The notes under the pieces are model-generated. The model searched no databases. It saw only the letters and a list, made by a program, of their open reading frames with translations, and was not told the origin of the DNA. Shown here one piece after another: positions 42,670 through 50,493 of a DNA stretch of 64,000 bases; position 1 is the stretch's first letter; every line of letters starts with the position of its first letter. The position numbers and the translations under genes are program-made. The stretch is from NCBI RefSeq assembly GCF_027912495.1, contig NZ_CP115463.1, positions 558,001-622,000 of the forward strand. The letters run 5' to 3'. The stretch is from Caulobacter sp. NIBR1757 (GTDB lineage: Bacteria; Pseudomonadota; Alphaproteobacteria; Caulobacterales; Caulobacteraceae).

Positions 42670-44375
42670 TCAGCGGCGGCGCTATGGTCAGCCCTTTCGT
42701 GACGATCGAACAGATCGTTCTCGGGCCGCGTGACCAGGGCCGCAATTATGGAGAACTGGCGGCCAGTCCCGGCCTCGCCCTGCCGGCCTCGGCCCTGGCC
42801 GCCTTGCGCGACTTCAGCCTTCGCATCGTCAGCTATGTGCCGCGGGGCGGTCAGGTGCATGCGGCCTTCAAGATATCGGAGGCGCCGGGGCCGGATCTCT
42901 GGGCCGTGATGACGACGGCGGAACGTGGCCGAATCCAGGGCAATCCGGTGATCGTGACCTGGGCGCTCATCGTGCCCCAGGCGGTGGCCGAACAGGCGCA
43001 ATTCAAGATCGCGCGGTTTCTGCCCTTCGTGCCCGTCACTGACCACGCGCCGGCGCTCGGTTCCGCTCTGGAGGCCGTCCGGGTCGAGGTGAAGGCCCTG
43101 CTCGCGAAGGCGGCGAACCAGCGCACCGGCCTGATGGCGCATCTTTCCAACTTGGTGTTCAAGTTGAGGCGAGAGCCGGTTGTCCTGTCACTGATCGACG
43201 GCCTTGATCCGGTCGGCACGCTGACGCAGTTGCTCGGCATGGGCCTGCAGGCGACCAACGCGGCCGTCAGTTTCATCACCGTTCCGGCTCCGCTGAGACG
43301 ATGGGACCTGGTGGTCTTTCGCGGGCATGAGTGGACGCAGGTTCGGGATGCGAAGGTCTTTGGCCTCAGCGGGCTCGCCAAGGCGGAACCGGCGGACGAC
43401 GCGGACAAGGCCTGGTTCGCGTTGCTCAAGGCTATTGAAGACCGGCTCGAATGCGGCGGACCCGATGGAAGTATCGCGCTGGAGCAGGCCAGCATGCCGC
43501 TGGAGGGCGAGTCTCCCGCCGGCCGCGTGAACCGTCGGATCAACGTCTTTCTGGATAGCCAGTCCGAGGACAGACGACTGGACTGGCTCATCCGGCTGGT
43601 CCGGGCCGCGGCCAACATCGATGCAGCTGATCGCGCCGCGAAGTCGAAGACCCACGAGCGGTTCGGCGACGCCATCGTCGTCGGCGTGCTGGCCAGCCTG
43701 GAAGCGGCGGTTATGGCGTTCAGGGCCCCGGCGGCGACGATCAGCGACGGCCGGCTGGAACTGCTCGAGGCCGAACTCGCCCGGATCGACGTGGCGACGG
43801 AGAGGGTTCCGCGCCTGGTGGCGAAATGTGGCGCGGTATTCCTGCTCACGCAGGAGGTGATCGACCGCTTGGCCGAGCGGCTGGTGATCAATGTGCCGAC
43901 CTTGATGATCGCGGACCTGAAGCGTGGCGCGGCGGGCCTGCCGTCGAATTTCGGCATTCTCCTTGAAACCTGGCAGGCGGCCAAGCGGCGCGGCCAGAGC
44001 CTTTGGGACCTGGGCATGCTCCTGGCCGATCGGATCGTGTGCCAGGCCTGGTCGAAACCGGTCCTGGGCCGCGTCGAGGACGAGAAAGCCCTGGGGGAGC
44101 TGCCGGACGCCCGGGCCCGAAAGCTGCTGGACGGCTACCTCGGCCTGGTGGCTAGCGAGGGCCGGGTCGACGCGGCCTGGAAGCTGCTGGACCCGGCGCA
44201 GCGAGACCCGCTGCTGGCAATGGTCGGCGAGGCGGGCACGGCGCAGCTTGTCCGCGCGGCGCGCCGACGACTGGCGGCGGCGGGGCCGATGTTGCGCGAG
44301 GATGATTTTCGGTTTTCGTTGGTGTTGCTGGCCCGGATGCAGGGCGACCTCAAGAAACAGGGTGTCTCCACGTGA
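42666..44375 (+). CDS. GTPase-associated protein 1 (GAP1)-like protein
   Basis: A 569-residue soluble protein. The N-terminal about 110 residues (VTIEQIVLGPRDQGRNYGEL ... GNPVIVTWALIVP) follow the pattern of the GAP1 N-terminal domain, which has an EQ-x3-G start, a strand-rich core and an H/W-ALIVP-like end. The rest is helical. GAP1 proteins are known from computational surveys as obligate neighbours of a GTPase in bacterial NTP-dependent conflict systems, and here a GTPase gene follows directly with a four-base overlap. The family match is by eye and should be tested by profile search. Confidence 0.6.
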   Translation: MISGGAMVSPFVTIEQIVLGPRDQGRNYGELAASPGLALPASALAALRDFSLRIVSYVPRGGQVHAAFKISEAPGPDLWAVMTTAERGRIQGNPVIVTWALIVPQAVAEQAQFKIARFLPFVPVTDHAPALGSALEAVRVEVKALLAKAANQRTGLMAHLSNLVFKLRREPVVLSLIDGLDPVGTLTQLLGMGLQATNAAVSFITVPAPLRRWDLVVFRGHEWTQVRDAKVFGLSGLAKAEPADDADKAWFALLKAIEDRLECGGPDGSIALEQASMPLEGESPAGRVNRRINVFLDSQSEDRRLDWLIRLVRAAANIDAADRAAKSKTHERFGDAIVVGVLASLEAAVMAFRAPAATISDGRLELLEAELARIDVATERVPRLVAKCGAVFLLTQEVIDRLAERLVINVPTLMIADLKRGAAGLPSNFGILLETWQAAKRRGQSLWDLGMLLADRIVCQAWSKPVLGRVEDEKALGELPDARARKLLDGYLGLVASEGRVDAAWKLLDPAQRDPLLAMVGEAGTAQLVRAARRRLAAAGPMLREDDFRFSLVLLARMQGDLKKQGVST

Positions 44376-45931
44376 AATGCGCCGCTTGCAATCACCAGTT
44401 CGATGAGCCCAGATTCGGCGGTTGCCCGCGTTGTGGCGAGCCCGTGGAAGACCTTGCGCCGCTCGCGGCCCCACCGATGATCGGCAAAGCCGCCGAAGCG
44501 CCGCAGCCGCGGCCGGAACAACGGCCGGCCGCTCCGGAGGCTCCGTCAGCGCCACCGCGGAAGTTTGAGCCAGATCTGGTCGCCCCCGATCCAGCCGCGA
44601 CGGAGAACCATGTCGCCCCCAGGGCCACCCTGGACCTGCAGCGCGACCGCCCGCCCAACGGCGGCAAGCCGCAGCCTACGGCCGAAGAACCCCGCGCCTC
44701 CGAACCGCTTGCGAGGGCGGCGTCCGGGGATCCCTCCCCCGAGGCTCAGCCCGGTCGGGAAACAAAGGTTGAGAAAAACGCGTCTGCAATCATCGGCGGC
44801 CTGGACGACATCGTCGCGAACCTGTTGCGAAGCCCGAAGCGGACGTTCGCGGTAATCGGCGACTATACCGTTGGCAAGACGTTCTTCATAAAGAAAGCAA
44901 CGGCCATCGCCGAGCAAAAGGGCTTCTTCCATGAAGAAATTGATGCTGACATCGGATATGAGGCCGGACCAACTATGGTGTCCGCAAGCATAAAGCGAGA
45001 AAATTCTGCTCGGGAAGCGGAAGAAATACTCGCCACGCAGAGCATTAAGATTCACGATTTCACTGGCCCAAAGGGCCAGTTCCGCATTATTGACTTGCCG
45101 GGCGAATTTTTTGATGCCGCCATGAAACTTCAGGGAGGCCTGAGCGCGGTCCACAACGACCGCGTCCAGAAGATTTATCCAGCGCTGGCGGTTTCAAGTG
45201 GCGTGATCCTGGTCGTGCCCGCGCCTGATGTCTTTCCCAAGCCGGAGTTCGATGCTTCTCCCCAACCGATGACGGATGGCGTTCCCAAGCAACAGTTGGC
45301 GGACCAGAAGGCCGAAAGGGCGGCGGGGCTAATGAATCAGGTTCGCACGGTTTGCAACCTCGTGCAGGCCAAGGAAGACGCGGGAACCATCAAGGATATT
45401 CTGGCGGCCATCTTCGCGATGTCGCGGCAGGAGCGCGCGGAATGGACGGGGGCGAACCAGGCGGCCTCTCCAAAGCCCGCCATGATCCTGCTGTCCAAGG
45501 CGGACAACTGTTTTGGTCTGGGCAAGGCGGCGCGTCTGCGGCCGGCGCCAGGTGTCTGGCCCCGCGAGGACGATCCCATGGGCAGCGTCGTGCAGACGAC
45601 GGCCAGGGGCTTGGTCAACGGCTTGGTGAACGGCTTCAGCCGTTGCCGCGTGGACTACCTGACGTCCGCCGAAGGCTGCACAGCAGAAAACAAGATGCTC
45701 GACGGCTCTGAGCCCTGCCTGGGCGTTTGGTCAGCTGTGGAATGGATGCTGAAGCAGATTGACACCCCCTTGTCGGGAGAACGACCCCGCTGGTTCAGTC
45801 GTCAGGGCTTGGAGAACCTCCTCCGTCACGGACACCTTGCGCCGGACGACGCCAAGTTGACCGGATGGGTGGTCGATATGCGCAAGCGTGGCGATAGTGA
45901 CTTCAAATACAATCTTGATGCGGTAGGCTGA
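44372..45931 (+). CDS. GTPase with N-terminal zinc ribbon
   Basis: A 519-residue protein. A zinc ribbon (Cys3, Cys6, Cys18, Cys21) opens it, then a long proline/alanine-rich linker to about residue 135. The G domain has P-loop GDYTVGKTF (163-171), G3 motif DLPGE at 241-245 and G4-like LLSKADN (SKAD in place of NKxD) at 375-379. The lack of a classical NKxD is the main deviation. The core of this gene (about 44.87-45.08 kb) is noticeably richer in A/T than its neighbours. It forms the nucleotide-dependent switch partner of the GAP1-like protein (inference from context). Confidence 0.85.
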   Translation: MKCAACNHQFDEPRFGGCPRCGEPVEDLAPLAAPPMIGKAAEAPQPRPEQRPAAPEAPSAPPRKFEPDLVAPDPAATENHVAPRATLDLQRDRPPNGGKPQPTAEEPRASEPLARAASGDPSPEAQPGRETKVEKNASAIIGGLDDIVANLLRSPKRTFAVIGDYTVGKTFFIKKATAIAEQKGFFHEEIDADIGYEAGPTMVSASIKRENSAREAEEILATQSIKIHDFTGPKGQFRIIDLPGEFFDAAMKLQGGLSAVHNDRVQKIYPALAVSSGVILVVPAPDVFPKPEFDASPQPMTDGVPKQQLADQKAERAAGLMNQVRTVCNLVQAKEDAGTIKDILAAIFAMSRQERAEWTGANQAASPKPAMILLSKADNCFGLGKAARLRPAPGVWPREDDPMGSVVQTTARGLVNGLVNGFSRCRVDYLTSAEGCTAENKMLDGSEPCLGVWSAVEWMLKQIDTPLSGERPRWFSRQGLENLLRHGHLAPDDAKLTGWVVDMRKRGDSDFKYNLDAVG

Positions 45932-45952
45932 GGAGTCTTCCAGGGGGGGCGA

Positions 45953-47635
45953 ATGGATCAGCAGTCAGGGGTGGAAGCATCGCGGCGGCCGTCGATGAAG
46001 GGCGATGTCGCCGGTGAGCGGACCGGCCTCGACGGGGCCGACATCCCGGTCATTTCGCCGCTTCCGGTAAAGACCTTGAAGGTGCGCCTCAGCATCTGGC
46101 GCCCATTGCTGTTCGTGACGCCGGCCGCGCTGCTGCTGGTCATGATCGGCCTCTTCGTCGCGCTCGCGCCCGAACTGGGCGTCGGCGGACGGAAGACCTG
46201 GGCCAAGAACGCCGACACCCTGTGGACTCCGACCGAGGCCGCAAAGGTCGCCGACAGCGGCCTGTTCAAGGGCGCCGAGCCCGGCGATGGCCCGCCGCCC
46301 TTCGACGCTCCGGCCGACACCGGCCGTGGCGGCGTGCCCAAACGTCCCGACGGAACGACCGGAAGGGTCAGGGCTGCCTATGAGAGGGGCCGGCCGGTGA
46401 TGTGGGGCCTGTGGGAGGCCTGGCGGGCCAGCAGGTCGGACGATGGATTGAGCTACGACCTGACCGCGGACGCCGAAAAAAGCCTGCATGCGGCGTTGAC
46501 GCAGATGAGCGATGAGCCGCCTGGCCGCAATCCGGAGTCGTTTGCGGTCCGGTATCACCTGGCCCTGGCGATGTTCTGGCGCGGCGAATACGAAGGGGCG
46601 GACGAGGTGCTGAGCGCCGCGCGAGCCGGCGGCGCGCCGGCCTGTCCCGACAGCCAGAAGGCCGGCGGGAAAAGCCTGGAAAAGCTCGTCGGCGAGGAAC
46701 CTCGCCGTCGGGGCCTGGCGATAGCCTGCTTCTGGCTGAAGGGCCGCATCGCCTTCGCCCTGGAGCGGCCGCAGGACGCCGTCCGTTACCTGGAGATCGC
46801 GCTGACCATCGCCAACGCCTCCCGCCGGGACTACGTCGGGGCCGCCGGCGACCCCGGCAAGGCGTCGCCGATCATCTCGTTCAGCGGCGATCAGCACCTG
46901 ATCTCGGGATCCAGCGGCGGGCTGTGGCGAGACTATCTGGTCGCCCTGCTGTCGCAGCCGACACTGCCGGCCTGGGATCGCGACGGGGTAAGCGTGCGAC
47001 AGCTGGCCAGGAAGAAGAACGCCTTCGTCGAACATCCCGACCTGGCCGCGCTGGCCAAGGTGGTCACCCTTCGGCAAAGGCGACCGGGCCAGGTCTCGAC
47101 GATCGTCGCCCCCGCCACCGAGGACGCCGTCCTGACCCGCATGGCGAGCGCCGCCGACATCGTTTCGGGCAAGGAAGGGGCGGCCTTTCCGATCGGCTAC
47201 GACGACGAGCTCACCCAGCAACTGCGAGACTGGCAAGCGCACAACTGTCAACGCGCGGATCTCCTGGACGGCGGCAAGACGCAGGTTTGCAAGGCCATGT
47301 CCGGCGACTTTGCCCAATGGCACAACATGAGCTGGAGGCCGGAATTCAACGCCCTTCATTCGGGCCAGGCGCCGTGGGTCTATTGGGTCCTGCTGGTCCT
47401 ACGCTGGGTCGTTGCTGCGGTCCTGACCATCCTCGCCCTCCTGGCGTTCCGCGTCGGCCTGAAGGCTGTCCACTTCCGAAACCGGCGCTACAATGAGGTC
47501 TTCGGGTCGGACCACTATCTCGAATCGCTCGACGTCAGGCGGCCGCGATACGAGCCGCCGGCCGAGATACCCCAGAAGCCCAAGAGGAAGAGGGCTGCCC
47601 CCAAGCCGTCGTCGGCGAAGGGGCGGAAGCTTTGA
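45953..47635 (+). CDS. Two-transmembrane protein with helical periplasmic domain
   Basis: A 560-residue protein with membrane segments at about 50-70 (LLFVTPAALLLVMIGLFVAL) and about 475-500 (VLLVLRWVVAAVLTILALLA). Between them lies a large domain with TPR-like helices (YHLALAMFWRGEYEGADEVL, FALERPQDAVRYLEIALTIA) and four cysteines. The tail is highly basic (PKRKRAAPKPSSAKGRK). The start is 21 bases after the GTPase and the stop overlaps the SEDS gene. Probably a periplasmic sensor or scaffold for the following SEDS-PBP pair (inference). Confidence 0.75.
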   Translation: MDQQSGVEASRRPSMKGDVAGERTGLDGADIPVISPLPVKTLKVRLSIWRPLLFVTPAALLLVMIGLFVALAPELGVGGRKTWAKNADTLWTPTEAAKVADSGLFKGAEPGDGPPPFDAPADTGRGGVPKRPDGTTGRVRAAYERGRPVMWGLWEAWRASRSDDGLSYDLTADAEKSLHAALTQMSDEPPGRNPESFAVRYHLALAMFWRGEYEGADEVLSAARAGGAPACPDSQKAGGKSLEKLVGEEPRRRGLAIACFWLKGRIAFALERPQDAVRYLEIALTIANASRRDYVGAAGDPGKASPIISFSGDQHLISGSSGGLWRDYLVALLSQPTLPAWDRDGVSVRQLARKKNAFVEHPDLAALAKVVTLRQRRPGQVSTIVAPATEDAVLTRMASAADIVSGKEGAAFPIGYDDELTQQLRDWQAHNCQRADLLDGGKTQVCKAMSGDFAQWHNMSWRPEFNALHSGQAPWVYWVLLVLRWVVAAVLTILALLAFRVGLKAVHFRNRRYNEVFGSDHYLESLDVRRPRYEPPAEIPQKPKRKRAAPKPSSAKGRKL

Positions 47636-50493
47636 TCTTCTGGGGCCTGACCGTCTCGATCCTCATTCTGTTCGCCGCCGCCTGGCGTTCCTGGGGCGAC
47701 CGCGCCAGCACGGCGATCGTGGTGATCGCCGCCCTAGTGTCACTGGCTGGCTTCATCCGGATTCTTGACAGCGGCAAAGGCCATCTCGGCGACATACGGA
47801 TATCGCTACTTGGGATCGAGGTCCCTCTCGAACCGCAGCGACCCATCTACTTCGGCGGCGATCGGGCCAGCGACAGCGTGGTCATGGCGCCGAGGAACGC
47901 CGCCGACACCGGCCTGCATCCCCGGGCCGTTCGGGTCGCCACCGACGCGGGCGGCGGGGTCAGGATCTGGTACAATCGGCCCGATGGCGTCGGCGTCGCC
48001 GGCGTTGTCGATTGGCGGCCGGTCGGCCGTGGGCCGTTTGGCTTCAAGCCGCCGTGGCAGCGGATCGACAGCGCCGAATTCACCGAGCAAAGCCGCCTTT
48101 GCATTCCCCTCGCCCTCTCCAAGACCTCCAGGCAGGCCCGGATGGGCGCGGTGGAGCTCCGTCCCGACCGGCGCCTTGAGCTGGATGGCCAGGTCGGCTT
48201 GCGGGAGGTGCCGGCCCGCGCCGGCCCCGATCGGATATTTCCGGTGCGCATCTATGCGGCGGCACAGCCGGCCGATGTCGGACGCGGCCCGCTGGCCGCA
48301 AGCCGCACCTTCCTGTTCCGGCGCGGCGGTCGTCTCTACGTCAGCCTGCTGGACCAGGGAGCGACGGTCGTCGCCAGGGGGACGGCGTGCGTCGCGGCCA
48401 AGGCTCAGGCAACGAAGGGGCCACTCCTGAAGACGGGGGAGCCGATCGAACTGTCGTTTCGCACCCTGTCTTCGGCTGACGACTGGCTTGCCGAAGAGCG
48501 GCTGGCGAGCGGCGAGGACATGCCGCGCGTCCGCGCCCAGGAGCGGCGCAGCCTGACGTTGGATCTGCCGGCGCCCGATCCCGAGGCCGCCCGACGCGGC
48601 AAGGCCGCCCGAATGGCGGTGAAGTTCAATCAGCCCGAAGCCCTGGTGCTGAAGGCCGACGACATCCTTTCCGCCCTGCCGACGGGAAGCAACGCGCGGG
48701 TCCGAATTCTGCTGAACGATCCCTCTAGCCTCGGAAGCAGCCCCGACGTCGCCGCCCTTTCCCTGCGCAGTATCGGTCGCCCGGTCCTTCGGGACATTCT
48801 CCAACGTATCGAACTGGATGGCGGCCATAGGTTTTTCGTGGCGGGAGACGAGCGGCAGAACATGCCGTTGACCTTTGGCGACAGTATCGACCTCGGCATC
48901 GGTGCGACGGCTAAGTTGCAGGTGGAGCGGGTCGATTGGCGCTGGGGGCCATTCCTGGGCTTGTGGCTCCTCGCCCCTGCGGCGCTGCTGGCCAGCGTCG
49001 CCGGCACGTGGCGTTGGCGGCGGCAGTCCGCCCCGGCCTTCATCATCCTTTCGCTGGGCGACTTCCTGCTGCTGACGAGGCTGTTGATCGCCGTGGAGGG
49101 GGCCGCCATCGACACCCGTCCGCAGATTGCCGCCACCGTTCCGGCCGCCCTGCTGGCCCTGGCCGCCATGCCTTTCGTGTTCAGCGCCCTCGCGCCGGAC
49201 CGCCTGCGGCAGGCCAGAAGCGTCGTCCTGGCCCAGGCCCTGTTTGTCGCCCTGGTCGCCGCCCACCTGCTTCTGTTCAACGGCGGCGTGCGGCTGGCCG
49301 CCGCTGCGCCGCTAGGGCTAGCGCTTCTGGCGCTGGCTTGGGCCCTGGGCGGCGACCAGCGAAGAGCTGCGGCCGTCGAAGCGGTTCGTGGGACTTGGCG
49401 CCAGGCGCAGAACCTGGTCGGTGGGGGGCTGCTGAGCTTCTATCAGTATGGCCGCGAGCGCCTCGGATCTCCGGCCCGGCCGTATGCGCCCGCCGGGCGG
49501 TCCTTCGCCGGACTGCTTCTGCTGCTGGCTTTGATGCTCGTCCTGCGGCTCCTGCCCGAAAGGTTCGCGATCGGCGGCAACGTCGCCGTGGTCTACACCG
49601 CCTTGATGGTTTTCCTCTGGGCCCTGGCGCTTGCCCAGTTCGTCGTCAGGCCGACCTTGCTACGCGTCCTTGTTGCCGGCCTTCTGGTGGCGGCGCCGCT
49701 GGCGCTCTCCCTGTTTCAGGACAAGGGTTACGCGATCGTCTACCTCCTGCCGATGCTGCTCTTCGCCCTTGTGCTGGCGGCTTGGCGCGAGCCCGCGAAG
49801 GGCTTTTGGCGCACGCGCATCGCCCTAATGCTGCCGGCCATCCTTGGCGCGGGGCTGCTCGTTCTGGCCCAGGTGAACTCGGCCGCTCCGGCGGCCAGCG
49901 AGTGGCCGGCTCCCGATGAACACAGCGAACAGGCCACCGCAAAGCGTCTCGAACTGCTTGAGAAGGCCGTCAAGGCCGAGCGCCAGGATCTGCGGTTCCA
50001 GGCCTTCTGGAAGCCGCAGGGACTGGCAGAGAAGGGTACACTCGACGCCGAAGGGCTGCGCTTGGCGAAACAGGTCTGGACCGAATACGCCTCGCAGGGC
50101 TTCTTAGGCCGCGGCTACCTCAACCTTCCCGAGCCGGGCGAGCTTCGCCGCTATCACCTGTCAGACAACCTCGCCGCCGTTCACCTGTTGGCGCCCTTCG
50201 GCCGGGGTGGCGCGGCCGCCTTTCTGCTCGTGCTGGCCGCCGCGGCGATGGGACTGGCCTGGCGGGTCCGCCATGCTATCGGCGGCGACTGGCCGGGGGC
50301 GACCGACCTTGTCGGACTGCTCAGCCTATGGACCATGTTCGGAGCCAGCGCCTACATGGTGCTGGCCAACCTGAATTACATCTTCTTCACCGGCCGAAAC
50401 GTCCTGCTGTTGTCGGCCTACTCGCCGAGCGATTTGATGGAAGGCGCCGCCCTGCTGATGCTGGCCCTCGTCACCCTCGGGTGGAGGCGATGA
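47632..50493 (+). CDS. Divergent SEDS (FtsW/RodA-like) glycosyltransferase with large N-terminal domain
   Basis: A 953-residue protein. Two N-terminal helices are followed by a beta-rich soluble region of about 350 residues with an FHA-like stretch (IYFGGDRASDSVVMAP). The C-terminal half is polytopic and ends like SEDS proteins. YHLSDNLAAVHLL (His842, Asp845) aligns with the HTDFIFAV segment that carries the catalytic Asp of RodA. NLNYIFFTGRNVLLLSAYSPSDL aligns with the Asn ... TG ... SYGGSSLL segment. SEDS proteins polymerise peptidoglycan glycan strands together with a class B PBP, and exactly such a PBP follows with a one-base overlap. The SYGGSS motif is altered, so activity needs testing. 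Confidence 0.72.
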   Translation: MIFWGLTVSILILFAAAWRSWGDRASTAIVVIAALVSLAGFIRILDSGKGHLGDIRISLLGIEVPLEPQRPIYFGGDRASDSVVMAPRNAADTGLHPRAVRVATDAGGGVRIWYNRPDGVGVAGVVDWRPVGRGPFGFKPPWQRIDSAEFTEQSRLCIPLALSKTSRQARMGAVELRPDRRLELDGQVGLREVPARAGPDRIFPVRIYAAAQPADVGRGPLAASRTFLFRRGGRLYVSLLDQGATVVARGTACVAAKAQATKGPLLKTGEPIELSFRTLSSADDWLAEERLASGEDMPRVRAQERRSLTLDLPAPDPEAARRGKAARMAVKFNQPEALVLKADDILSALPTGSNARVRILLNDPSSLGSSPDVAALSLRSIGRPVLRDILQRIELDGGHRFFVAGDERQNMPLTFGDSIDLGIGATAKLQVERVDWRWGPFLGLWLLAPAALLASVAGTWRWRRQSAPAFIILSLGDFLLLTRLLIAVEGAAIDTRPQIAATVPAALLALAAMPFVFSALAPDRLRQARSVVLAQALFVALVAAHLLLFNGGVRLAAAAPLGLALLALAWALGGDQRRAAAVEAVRGTWRQAQNLVGGGLLSFYQYGRERLGSPARPYAPAGRSFAGLLLLLALMLVLRLLPERFAIGGNVAVVYTALMVFLWALALAQFVVRPTLLRVLVAGLLVAAPLALSLFQDKGYAIVYLLPMLLFALVLAAWREPAKGFWRTRIALMLPAILGAGLLVLAQVNSAAPAASEWPAPDEHSEQATAKRLELLEKAVKAERQDLRFQAFWKPQGLAEKGTLDAEGLRLAKQVWTEYASQGFLGRGYLNLPEPGELRRYHLSDNLAAVHLLAPFGRGGAAAFLLVLAAAAMGLAWRVRHAIGGDWPGATDLVGLLSLWTMFGASAYMVLANLNYIFFTGRNVLLLSAYSPSDLMEGAALLMLALVTLGWRR

